In this document: positions 47,104-54,744 of the stretch, one piece after another
Numbering within the stretch: position 1 is the first letter of the stretch
How the letters are laid out: every line of letters starts with the position of its first letter
Assembly: GCA_900316285.1 (NCBI GenBank)
Contig: ONCG01000026.1
Location: 1 to 64,000, forward strand
Direction of reading: 5' to 3'
Length of the DNA: 64,000 nt
Source: an uncultured Prevotellaceae bacterium
GTDB lineage: Bacteria > Bacteroidota > Bacteroidia > Bacteroidales > Bacteroidaceae
Program-made: the position numbers and the translations under genes
Notes under the pieces: model-generated
The model's input: the letters and a program-made list of their open reading frames with translations, nothing else
Database searches by the model: none
Told to the model about the DNA's origin: nothing

Positions 47104-47667
47104 TTATTCAAAAGTCTGTGCCCATTGCTGGAACCGGGCTACGCCGCCCGTGCCGAACTTCGCCAGCGACCGCACCACCTCTTCCATCGTTTTCTCTCGG
47201 TCGAGTTTCGTCTTCGAGAAGAACTTGTCGGCATAGCAGACAATCTGCTCCTCGATGGTCTCTGGCATGTAGGGCTCGCTGTCGTCGTCGGGCAGCGGCA
47301 TCGGCAGTCCTTGCTCCAATACCTCCTGTCGCGTGATGCCCGCTCCCGTGTGTCGCTGGCACACGCGGGCATACGGCTCTAAAGCCCCTGAAGGCTCCAA
47401 CAACCTAAGCATCTCGGCTCCCATGATGCCGTGTCTGATATATGGCTCTGTGCCGTGACAGAAGATACCCGGAGCATCACACTTCATAATCCCGATGTCG
47501 TGGAGCATGGCAGCCGCTTCAACAAAGTCGCGGTTGAGATTCATCTCGGGATGTCGGTCGCAGATGAGCAGAGCCTTGTCGGCCACAGCCCGGCTGTGCA
47601 CGAGCAACAGGCGTCGCAGCTCGTTGTCCTCAGGATAGAAGTGATTGATGATCTTCGAGTAATCCAT
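47104..47667 (-). CDS. HD-domain phosphohydrolase
   Basis: A 187-residue HD-superfamily protein. The start MDYSKIINHFYP (ATG 47667) is chosen because codons further upstream lie in another frame of the carboxyltransferase gene; ATG 47676 is an alternative. The metal-binding residues are His in LLVHSRAVADKA (~28) and the HD pair in AAMLHDIGIM (~57-58). It would hydrolyse a nucleotide or phosphomonoester; the substrate is unknown. It lies directly between the carboxyltransferase gene (upstream, 31 nt) and the LptD-like gene. Confidence 0.88.
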   Translation of the reverse strand: MDYSKIINHFYPEDNELRRLLLVHSRAVADKALLICDRHPEMNLNRDFVEAAAMLHDIGIMKCDAPGIFCHGTEPYIRHGIMGAEMLRLLEPSGALEPYARVCQRHTGAGITRQEVLEQGLPMPLPDDDSEPYMPETIEEQIVCYADKFFSKTKLDREKTMEEVVRSLAKFGTGGVARFQQWAQTFE

Positions 47668-47698
47668 ATCATTCATCCGGGTTATCCACCGGAGGTTT

Positions 47699-49471
47699 TT
47701 ATTCTGCCCTTTCGATATAAGCAATGACATCGCCCTTCTGCACCTTCGTGCCCTGCTTGGCATTGATTTCCACGAGCTTGCCGCCCAAGGCAGCTGGCAC
47801 AGTGACAAATTCACCCCAAGTGGCCACGATGTAGCAGAACATGTCGCCTTCCTTGTATTCCTTGCCGATGTAGGGCTCCACGGTAGGCATGGCCTCGCCG
47901 TCGCCGCCGATCTCCCAGAACAGCTGACCCTTCACGGGAGCAACGATGGCATCGGCCTTGGCATGCTTGAAGGCAGCAATCTCCTCGGGACTCATCTTGC
48001 CACCGAGCTGGGCGTCCTTCGCCTTCTGGATGTCGGCCAGCAGGTTCTTCTTCGCCTGTCCGCTCTTGTAGTTGCGATACTGCTCTGGATGCATGGCGAG
48101 CTCCCACAACTCCTCGTCGTCGGGACCATACTCCCAGCCGTTCTCGTCCATCTCCTTACGGAAGTCGTCAAGGGCATTGGGGTAGAACGAGCGCGGGTCG
48201 TCGGTGACGAATTCGCGGCCTTGTGCCTTGGCGAGTTCCACGATCTCTGGAGCCAGCGGACCGGGCACCTTGCCACTCTTGCCGAGAATCATTCCCCATA
48301 CGGAGTCGTCCATCATGACATAGCGGCCCTTGCCCTGTTCCATGGTGAGCAGGTTGAAGAGTGCGATGTTCTTCACATACTGCGAGAATGGTGTCACCAG
48401 TGGTGGATAACCCACACGCGGCCAAACATATTCCACCTCGTTGAACAAGGCGACAAGCATGTCGTCGGTGGTGAGCTCGGGCTCGCCCTTCTTCTTGCGC
48501 AGGTTGTTGATGACACCCTGAATGCCACCCAGGTCGGCCATCATAGAACCCATCATTCCACCGGGCAGGCCACAGCCGAGCAGCAGACTCGACATCTGCT
48601 TGTTGCCGGGATTAATGAAGTAGCCCAGCCAGTCGTCGATGAACTCCTGCGTCAGCGAGCGAGCCTTCATGTAGGCCTTCATGTTGATATCGGGAACATC
48701 GAAGCCTTCGTTGCGCAACATCGATTGCACGGAGATTACGTCGGGATGCACCTTACCCCACGACAGGGGCTCGATGGCAGTGTCGATGATGTCGGCACCG
48801 TTCTCACAAACCTCCAGAATAGAGGCCATCGACAGGCCAGGACCCGAGTGACCGTGGTACTGGATGATGATTTCCGGATATTTCGTCTTGATCATCTTTG
48901 TCAGCTTACCCAGGAAGGCAGGCTGACCGATGCCGGCCATGTCCTTCAGACAGATTTCCTCGGCACCAGCGGCAATCACCTCGTCGGCGATGGCCATATA
49001 ATAATCTAAGGTGTGAACGGGACTCGTTGTGATGCAGAGTGTTGCCTGCGGTGTCATTCCTGCCTCTTTCGCCCAGCGAATGGAAGGAATGATGTTGCGT
49101 GTGTCGTTCAGACCGTCGAAGATGCGGGGGATGTCGACACCCTGCGCATGCTTCACCTTATACATTAACGCGCGCACGTCGTCGGGAACCGGATACATGC
49201 GCAGAGCGTTCAGGCCGCGGTCTAGCATGTGGGTTTTGATGCCCACCTCGTTAAACGGCTTACAGAAAGCCCTCACGGCATCGTTAGGATTCTCGCCGGC
49301 CAGCAGGTTCACCTGCTCGAAAGCGCCGCCGTTGGTCTCCACACGTGCAAAGCAACCCATCTCGATAATCACGGGAGCGATACGCTCCAACTGGTCCTTG
49401 CGAGGCTGGAATTTACCTGAACTCTGCCACATATCGCGATAGACCAGACTAAACTGAATTTTCTTCTTCAT
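47699..49471 (-). CDS. Carboxyltransferase, oxaloacetate decarboxylase alpha/pyruvate carboxylase B-like
   Basis: The 590-residue protein starts at ATG 49471 (MKKKIQFSLVYRDMWQSS); the frame is open 79 codons further, but those lie in a repeat. Residues ~10-290 are the HMGL-like TIM barrel (VYRDMWQSS, EICLKDMAG, IIQYHGHSGPG), followed by the PYC_OADA domain (~300-470). The C-terminus (~525-590; EGDMFCYIVATWGEF, GGKLVEINAKQGTKVQKGDV) has the biotinyl-domain fold, but the EAMKM lysine is absent. It transfers a carboxyl group between biotin and pyruvate/oxaloacetate; biotin would have to come from another subunit. A consensus promoter precedes it. Confidence 0.85.
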   Translation of the reverse strand: MKKKIQFSLVYRDMWQSSGKFQPRKDQLERIAPVIIEMGCFARVETNGGAFEQVNLLAGENPNDAVRAFCKPFNEVGIKTHMLDRGLNALRMYPVPDDVRALMYKVKHAQGVDIPRIFDGLNDTRNIIPSIRWAKEAGMTPQATLCITTSPVHTLDYYMAIADEVIAAGAEEICLKDMAGIGQPAFLGKLTKMIKTKYPEIIIQYHGHSGPGLSMASILEVCENGADIIDTAIEPLSWGKVHPDVISVQSMLRNEGFDVPDINMKAYMKARSLTQEFIDDWLGYFINPGNKQMSSLLLGCGLPGGMMGSMMADLGGIQGVINNLRKKKGEPELTTDDMLVALFNEVEYVWPRVGYPPLVTPFSQYVKNIALFNLLTMEQGKGRYVMMDDSVWGMILGKSGKVPGPLAPEIVELAKAQGREFVTDDPRSFYPNALDDFRKEMDENGWEYGPDDEELWELAMHPEQYRNYKSGQAKKNLLADIQKAKDAQLGGKMSPEEIAAFKHAKADAIVAPVKGQLFWEIGGDGEAMPTVEPYIGKEYKEGDMFCYIVATWGEFVTVPAALGGKLVEINAKQGTKVQKGDVIAYIERAE

Positions 49472-49508
49472 CTTGTGTATTTTATATTCATTTTCTTCTT
49501 TCAGCCTG

Positions 49509-49539
49509 CAAAGGTAGTGCAAATCGAAGACAATACAAA
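49509..49539 (-). promoter_or_regulatory. Consensus promoter of the carboxyltransferase gene
   Basis: On the minus strand TTTG (49536-49539), a 19-nt spacer and TACCTTTG (49509-49516). Most of this segment is repeated at 49684-49711 and 50064-50087. Confidence 0.8.
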
Positions 49540-49554
49540 ACAAAAAAACACTTT

Positions 49555-50240
49555 TTATGTTTTTATTGTTAAGATGCCGCCTACTTTCAACGATAGTTAA
49601 GGTACGAATAAGTGAGCGAAAAGCAAAGGAAAAAAACAATTTTTCACTTTGTTTTCCAAACGAAAGTACCTTCGACCTCTGGTCAAAGGTAGTGCAAATC
49701 GAAGACAATACATTTAGAGCCCCTTCGAGGGGCGGCTATAATGCAGGGTGTTTTTATTGTTAAGATGCCGCCTACTTTCAACGATAGTTAAAGTACGAAT
49801 AAGTGAGCGAAAAGCAAAGGAAAAAAACAATTTTTCACTTTGTTTTCCAAACGAAAGTGAGGGTGTGTCAAAAAAGAGCAAGGAGTCAATTTGTTGTCCC
49901 CTCCTTCTGGAAGGAGGGGTCAGGGGTGGTAGAGACAAATAAGGTTCGACCTTTCCTAAATGTTTAATTTATAATAGGTTATATCATTATTCTTCTCCTC
50001 CCAGGAGGAGGGGACTACTGGCTGCGTCTTTTCATCCATTATTTCATTTTGAAGTGCCCTCAGTGCAAATCGAAGACAATACATTTAGAGCCCCTTCGAG
50101 GGGCGGCTATCGCTCGGCGACGTAGGAGACGCTTTCAGAGCGAAGCGGGGAAAGAATGCAGGGTGTTTTTATTGTTAAGATGCCGCCTACTTTCAACGAT
50201 AGTTAAAGCATGAATAAGTGAGCGAAAAGCAAAGCTGGAA
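49555..50240. repeat. Triplicated promoter-like segment upstream of the carboxyltransferase
   Basis: Three copies of a 75-110 bp segment (49555-49668, 49750-49858, 50164-50238) share TTTTTATTGTTAAGATGCCG, CTACTTTCAACGATAGTTAA and AGTGAGCGAAAAGCAAAG. A second segment GTGCAAATCGAAGACAATAC is present at 49517-49536, 49692-49711 and 50068-50087, and AGAGCCCCTTCGAGGGGCGG at 49716-49735 and 50092-50111. Two GC-rich palindromes (49896-49932 and 49995-50015) lie in between. Open frames across it read LFFSFAFRSLIRTLTIVE but are repeat artefacts. No gene is supported in 49472-50300. Confidence 0.85.
49896..50015. repeat. Two GC-rich palindromes of the DUF559-associated type
   Basis: GTCCCCTCCTTCTGGAAGGA with GGGGTCAGGGGTGG (49896-49932) and CTCCTCCCAGGAGGAGGGGA (49995-50014). 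They resemble the inverted ends at 54260 and 54744 but do not form an inward-facing pair. Confidence 0.65.
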
Positions 50241-50241
50241 A

Positions 50242-50288
50242 CACAATTGTTCACCGACTGGTGTGATACCAATCGGTGAACAATCGTG
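50242..50288. terminator. Hairpin terminator after pepT
   Basis: ATTGTTCACCGA and TCGGTGAACAAT, continued by TGGT and ACCA, form a ~16 bp stem with a 5-nt loop, just past the pepT stop. Confidence 0.75.
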
Positions 50289-50300
50289 ATGGGGGAGGAA

Positions 50301-51524
50301 TTAGTCGTTGTATCTGTCTGTCAGTTCGCAGATGCGGACGATGACGTCAACGACCTTCTGCATGACCTGGATGCTGACAAACTCGTAGGGGCCGTGGAAG
50401 TTCACGCCGCCGGCGAAGATGTTCGGGCAGGGCAGACCCTTGAAGGAGAGCTGGGCGCCGTCGGTACCGCCGCGGATAGGCTTAACTTTCGGGGCAACGC
50501 CAGCATCCTGCATGGCATGAAGGACGATGTCGATGACGTGCATGTTCGGGTCAATCTTCTCCTTCATATTATAATATTGGTCGCGCACGTCGGCGGTAAC
50601 GGCATCCTCGCCGTACTTCTCCTGCATCTGAGCCACGCACTTCTTGATGAATGCCTTGCGATCCTCGAAGTGGTCACGGTCGTGGTCGCGGATGATGTAG
50701 CTGAGCGTGGCCTGTTCGATGCCACTCTGAATGCCTAGCAGATGATAGAAGCCTTCGTAGCCCTCGGTCTCCTCAGGTGTCTCGTTGGCAGGCAGGAGCG
50801 AAGCGAACTCAACAGCCAGACGGTTGGCGTTCACCATCTTTCCCTTGGCATAGCCCGGATGCACGCTCACGCCCTTGCAATGAATCTTGGCCGAGGCAGC
50901 GTTGAAGTTCTCGAACTCCAGCTCACCCAGGTCGCCGCCGTCGATGGTGTATCCCCATTCACAGCCAAACTTCTCCACATCGAAATGATGGGCGCCCATG
51001 CCGATTTCCTCATCGGGATTGAATGCCACGCGAATCTTTCCGTGTTCAATCTCCTTATGGTCGCGCAGGAAGCACATGGCCTGCACAATCTCGGCGATGC
51101 CGGCCTTGTCGTCGGCGCCAAGCAGCGTGGTGCCATCGGTGACGATAAGGTCTTCGCCTACGTGCTGCAGCAGTTCGGGGAACTTCTTCGGACTGCTGAC
51201 GATGCCTTCAGAGAGAAGGATGTCGCCGCCATCGTAGTTCTCGACGATGCGAGCCTTGATGTCGGCACCCGAGCAGTCGGGGCTGGTGTCGTAGTGTGAG
51301 ATAAAGCCGATGACGGGCGCCTTTTTCTTCGTGTTGGCGGGCAGTGTGGCATAGATGTATCCCTGCTCGTCCATTTCCACGTCGTCGAAGCCCTCGGCGT
51401 CGAGTTCTTTCTTCAGGTACTCAGCAAAGACGAGCTGCTTCGATGTGCTGGGCACGGTTTGGCTCTCTTCGCTCGATTGTGTGTCGAACTTGGTGTAGTT
51501 CAGAAATCTTTCAGTTAGTGTCAT
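50301..51524 (-). CDS. pepT: Peptidase T (tripeptide aminopeptidase)
   Basis: A 407-residue M20-family metallopeptidase. Start ATG 51524 ([17 protein letters not shown]) is chosen over the frame opening at 51551. Zinc ligands and catalytic residues are in [13 protein letters not shown] (~75-88), LLGADDKAG (~138-146), NPDEEIG (~172-178) and GGTDGAQLS near 345. It removes N-terminal residues from tripeptides in the cytoplasm. It is divergent from the P5C dehydrogenase, with a minus-strand -7 box (CAAAGATA at 51597-51604) in the gap. Confidence 0.96.
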   Translation of the reverse strand: MTLTERFLNYTKFDTQSSEESQTVPSTSKQLVFAEYLKKELDAEGFDDVEMDEQGYIYATLPANTKKKAPVIGFISHYDTSPDCSGADIKARIVENYDGGDILLSEGIVSSPKKFPELLQHVGEDLIVTDGTTLLGADDKAGIAEIVQAMCFLRDHKEIEHGKIRVAFNPDEEIGMGAHHFDVEKFGCEWGYTIDGGDLGELEFENFNAASAKIHCKGVSVHPGYAKGKMVNANRLAVEFASLLPANETPEETEGYEGFYHLLGIQSGIEQATLSYIIRDHDRDHFEDRKAFIKKCVAQMQEKYGEDAVTADVRDQYYNMKEKIDPNMHVIDIVLHAMQDAGVAPKVKPIRGGTDGAQLSFKGLPCPNIFAGGVNFHGPYEFVSIQVMQKVVDVIVRICELTDRYND

Positions 51525-51632
51525 GTTATTTAAGATTTTGCAACCACACATGTCACAGATGAAACGAATGACACGGATGGCTATGATTTACGAGGGCAAA
51601 GATAATAAAAAAATATTAAAACAAGAACATGT

Positions 51633-51664
51633 TTTGTGGTTTTCACATTTTTTCTTTATTTTTG
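51633..51664 (+). promoter_or_regulatory. Consensus promoter of the P5C dehydrogenase gene
   Basis: TTTG at 51633-51636, a 20-nt spacer and TATTTTTG at 51657-51664. The start codon is 39 nt downstream. Confidence 0.8.
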
Positions 51665-51702
51665 CAGGGTAAATGTAAACTTATAACCTAAATACAATTG
51701 TC

Positions 51703-53328
51703 ATGAACAATTCCATTATCACATTCCCCGTACCGGCCAACGAGCCGGTGAAAGCTTATCTGGCTGGTTCGCCAGAGCGTGTCGCACTTGAAAAGGAACT
51801 GGAACGCCAGTCGAAACTGGTGGTCGACATTCCTATCATTATAGGTGGAAAGGAAATCCGCACCGGCGACGTTGGGCAGGTTACCTGTCCGCACGATCAC
51901 AAGCATGTACTCGCCACCTATCACAAGGTAGGTCGCAAGGAGGTAGAGATGGCCGTTGAGGCTGCCATGGAAGCATGGAAGGAGTGGAGCCGTACGCCGT
52001 GGACCACACGTGCTGCCATCGTGATGAAGATGGCTGAGCTGCTCGCCACGAAGTATCGTCCCATCATGAACGCAGCCTGCATGCTCGGACAGAGCAAGAA
52101 TATCTATCAGGCCGAGATCGACTCCGCCTGCGAGACCATCGACTTCTTCCGCTACAACGTGCACTATGCATCGAAGATCTATCAGATGCAGCCGAAGGAC
52201 GGCTCGATGCAATTGAACCACACGGAGTATCGTCCGCTGGAAGGCTTTGTGCTCGCCGTGACGCCGTTCAACTTCACATCCATCGCCTCGAACCTCTGCA
52301 TGACGCCTGTCCTGATGGGTAACGTGGCATTGTGGAAGCCTTCCACCACCGCCCTGCTTTCTAACTACTATCTCATGCAGCTCTACAAGGAAGCCGGATT
52401 GCCTGATGGCGTAGTGAACTTCCTGCCGGGCAGCGGTGCCCTGATTGGCGAGGTGGCTACCGAGTCGAAGTATTTCGCCGGCATTCACTTCACGGGCTCG
52501 ACGGCTACGTTCAAGAGTCTCTGGCAGCAGGCTTGCAAGAACCTCGACCGCTACGTAAGCTATCCGCGCCTCGTGGGCGAGACCGGTGGCAAGGACTTCA
52601 TCTTCGTACATCCCTCGGCCGACAAGAAGGCTGTGGCAACGGCTGCCTTCTGTGGTGCCTTCGAGTTCCAAGGTCAGAAGTGCTCGGCAGCCTCGCGCAT
52701 GTACATCCCGAAGAGCCTGTGGCCCGATGTGCTCGAGGACGTGAAGAAGATGTGTGCTGAGGTGAAGATGGGCGACGTCTGCGATCCCACGAACTTCGTG
52801 AATGCCGTCATCGACGAGGCTTCGTTCGACAAGTGCAAGTCGTACATCGACTACGCCAAGGAAGCCACCGACGCAAAGATTGTGGTGGGTGGCACGTGCG
52901 ACAAGTCGAAGGGTTGGTTCGTCGAGCCCACCGTTATCGAGACTTCCAACCCGCACTTCAAGTCGATGGAAGAGGAGATCTTCGGCCCGATCATCACCGT
53001 CTATCCTTACGATGATGACAAGGTGGAAGAGACCGTACGTCTGTGCGACGAGACATCGCCTTACGGACTGACGGGTGCTGTCTTCGGCCGCGACCGTCTG
53101 GCTGTTGAGAAGATCACCAACGACCTCTGCTATGCTGCCGGTAACTTCTACATCAACGACAAGCCCACAGGAGCTGTCGTAGGCATGCAGCCCTTCGGCG
53201 GCGCTCGTGCCAGCGGTACGAACGACAAGGCAGGTGGCGAGTTCAACCTCATCCGTTGGATCATCCCGCGTGTCATCAAGGAAACGCTGGTGAGTCCCAC
53301 CGACTACCGCTACACCTACCTGAAGTAG
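51703..53328 (+). CDS. pruA: L-glutamate gamma-semialdehyde (P5C) dehydrogenase
   Basis: A 541-residue aldehyde dehydrogenase that oxidises glutamate semialdehyde to glutamate with NAD+. It shows FTGSTATFKSLW, the catalytic Glu in LVGETGGKDFIF (~293) and the nucleophile in FQGQKCSAASR (Cys327). Length and the N-terminal EPVKAYLAGSPERVALEKEL fit the stand-alone P5C dehydrogenase group. No proline dehydrogenase is near. P5C is also the product expected from a hydroxyproline dehydratase, the candidate role of the enzyme at 37181-39580. A full-length open frame on the opposite strand is a codon-use artefact. Confidence 0.94.
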   Translation: MNNSIITFPVPANEPVKAYLAGSPERVALEKELERQSKLVVDIPIIIGGKEIRTGDVGQVTCPHDHKHVLATYHKVGRKEVEMAVEAAMEAWKEWSRTPWTTRAAIVMKMAELLATKYRPIMNAACMLGQSKNIYQAEIDSACETIDFFRYNVHYASKIYQMQPKDGSMQLNHTEYRPLEGFVLAVTPFNFTSIASNLCMTPVLMGNVALWKPSTTALLSNYYLMQLYKEAGLPDGVVNFLPGSGALIGEVATESKYFAGIHFTGSTATFKSLWQQACKNLDRYVSYPRLVGETGGKDFIFVHPSADKKAVATAAFCGAFEFQGQKCSAASRMYIPKSLWPDVLEDVKKMCAEVKMGDVCDPTNFVNAVIDEASFDKCKSYIDYAKEATDAKIVVGGTCDKSKGWFVEPTVIETSNPHFKSMEEEIFGPIITVYPYDDDKVEETVRLCDETSPYGLTGAVFGRDRLAVEKITNDLCYAAGNFYINDKPTGAVVGMQPFGGARASGTNDKAGGEFNLIRWIIPRVIKETLVSPTDYRYTYLK

Positions 53329-53345
53329 ACCATCATCAATCATTT

Positions 53346-53410
53346 CTAAGGAATTAGGGAATATGGGAATCCACAGTCATGGCTCTTTCCCGTATTCCTT
53401 GATTCCTTAG
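53346..53410. terminator. Terminator-like hairpin after P5C dehydrogenase
   Basis: CTAAGGAATTAGGGAATATG and GTATTCCTTGATTCCTTAG pair over ~19 bp around a ~25-nt loop. Confidence 0.65.
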
Positions 53411-53430
53411 ATGAATTCATATCAAACCAA

Positions 53431-54273
53431 ATGCGAAAACTAATCATCCTTTTATTGGCAGCAACGGCTGTGGCCGGCTGCAAGAATGCTTCCAAGCCCG
53501 AGGCTGAAGAGGAAGTTTTAACGGTGCCTGAGTGCGTCGTTTCTGCCGTACCCGACTCCTTGGGTTACGACAAGTTCTACACGAAGTATGTCGACGTGAA
53601 CGGACTGCCGCTTGTGTCATCGTGGCGTGTGCCCGACTCTGCCTTTGTGGCTGCTCATCGCACCCTCTATGCGATGACCTCAATGCTGCGCCCGGAGATT
53701 CTCGAAGCGATGAAGAAGTCAAACGCCCGCGTAGCCATCATGGCTCGCTACGAAGGCACTACCGACCTGCCCGAGCATCACTATCTCGTGAACGACACCT
53801 CGCTGAATTGGGATCTGCGAGCCCGTGGACTGGGTGGCACCGTCGAAGAACCCCTGACGTCGTGTGCCGAAGAGAACGTGCTGGCCTATCAGATTGACAA
53901 ATACCATGCCGAGGACATCCTCATCCATGAGTTTGCCCACGCCATCCATTGCATCGGCATCATCCAGGTCGACACCGCCTTCAACACCCGTCTGCAGGCA
54001 CTCTACGAGAAGGCAAAGGCCAGTGGAATCCTCGACAACACCTATCGCATCACCGATAAGGAAGAATACTTCGCCGAGGCTGTGCAGGACTGGTTCAACG
54101 TAAATGCCGAGATGCCGCATACCGACGGCAAGCACAACTGGTGTAACACCCGCGAGGAACTACAGGAGTACGACCCCGACCTCTATCAGTTGCTCTCGGA
54201 GTACTTCCCCAAGACCAATCTGCAAATCAGTAAGCACCCGAAGGTAAACGACATTAAAAGACCCACCCCCTAA
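53431..54273 (+). CDS. Zincin-type lipoprotein (HEFAH)
   Basis: A 280-residue lipoprotein (MRKLIILLLAATAVAGC). The HEFAHAIHCIGI motif near 167 is a gluzincin/metzincin-like zinc site, and a downstream KEEYFAEAVQDWFN could supply the third ligand Glu. No assigned family is recalled with certainty; similar proteins are annotated as anthrax-toxin lethal-factor-like or putative zinc-binding metallopeptidases. The final residues (RPTP) and the stop codon lie inside the left inverted end of the DUF559 element, so the C-terminus may have been altered by its insertion. Confidence 0.75.
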   Translation: MRKLIILLLAATAVAGCKNASKPEAEEEVLTVPECVVSAVPDSLGYDKFYTKYVDVNGLPLVSSWRVPDSAFVAAHRTLYAMTSMLRPEILEAMKKSNARVAIMARYEGTTDLPEHHYLVNDTSLNWDLRARGLGGTVEEPLTSCAEENVLAYQIDKYHAEDILIHEFAHAIHCIGIIQVDTAFNTRLQALYEKAKASGILDNTYRITDKEEYFAEAVQDWFNVNAEMPHTDGKHNWCNTREELQEYDPDLYQLLSEYFPKTNLQISKHPKVNDIKRPTP

Positions 54274-54744
54274 CCCCTCCCTAAATGGAGGGGAGTAATT
54301 ACCCATTCAGCAGCGATGAGTTTTAAGACAGCTTCTCCTGACAGATATGGATTATTAAAGGCATTTGCACGAGAAAACAGGAATAATGCAACTCTTGCAG
54401 AAAAGGTCCTTTGGGAACATCTGAGGTACAATCAGTTAGGAATAAAATTCTTACGTCAACATATTATTGGAGATTATATCGTTGATTTTGTCTCTCGAGA
54501 AGGTGGACTCATCATTGAGGTGGATGGAGGGTATCACTCGGAACCACGTCAACAGGAAGACGATGCATTACGTGAACAAATGCTTGAACAGTTGGGGTAT
54601 CACATCTTGCGGTTTTCCAATGAAGAAGTGCTTTATGATATAGATAATGTAACAAATCAAATAATCGACTATTTCAATGAATAATACTCAGCAAACAAGT
54701 CTATCTACTCCCCTCCCTCACAGGGAGGGGCTGGGGAGTGGGTC
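54260..54744. mobile_element. DUF559 nuclease gene bounded by inverted GC-rich palindromes
   Basis: Left end 54260-54296 (GACCCACCCCCTAACCCC then TCCCT) and right end 54707-54744, whose reverse complement begins GACCCACTCCCCAGCCCC then TCCCT, are inverted copies of ~37 bp. Both close with AGGGGAGT. They enclose only a small AT-rich DUF559 gene. Single ends of the same type occur at 1857-1885, 10490-10525, 49896-49932 and 49995-50015. The left end provides the stop of the upstream gene; the region before the right end provides the start of the downstream gene. A ~485-bp mobile unit is inferred; target-site duplication was not established. Confidence 0.55.
54316..54684 (+). CDS. DUF559 Vsr-like endonuclease domain protein
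   Basis: A 122-residue protein of the DUF559 family, which has the PD-(D/E)XK fold related to Vsr. Residues include AEKVLWEHLRYNQLGIKFLR, the catalytic-type DYIVDFV and IEVDGGYHSEP, and RFSNEEVLYD. The gene is clearly more AT-rich than its neighbours, which suggests transfer. It lies between inverted palindromes, and its end overlaps the aminopeptidase start by 8 nt. Cellular role is unknown; the context suggests it may act on the palindromes. Confidence 0.85.
   Translation: MSFKTASPDRYGLLKAFARENRNNATLAEKVLWEHLRYNQLGIKFLRQHIIGDYIVDFVSREGGLIIEVDGGYHSEPRQQEDDALREQMLEQLGYHILRFSNEEVLYDIDNVTNQIIDYFNE

Noticed and set aside
47668..47814. Longer start for the HD hydrolase
   Set aside because: The upstream codons lie in the carboxyltransferase C-terminal coding region in another frame, and the HD fold is complete from MDYSK.
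49472..49708. 79-codon N-terminal extension of the carboxyltransferase
   Set aside because: It would begin upstream of the consensus promoter and is encoded by the repeated segment; the family starts near KIQFSLVYRD.
49708..49938. Small ORFs in the triplicated region (SFGKQSEKLFFSFAF type)
   Set aside because: They repeat because the DNA repeats; they begin and end at arbitrary points and have no ribosome binding site.
51688..53343. 551-residue open frame antisense to the P5C dehydrogenase
   Set aside because: It mirrors the real gene over its whole length, has no recognisable motif, and results from codon use that avoids reverse-strand stops.
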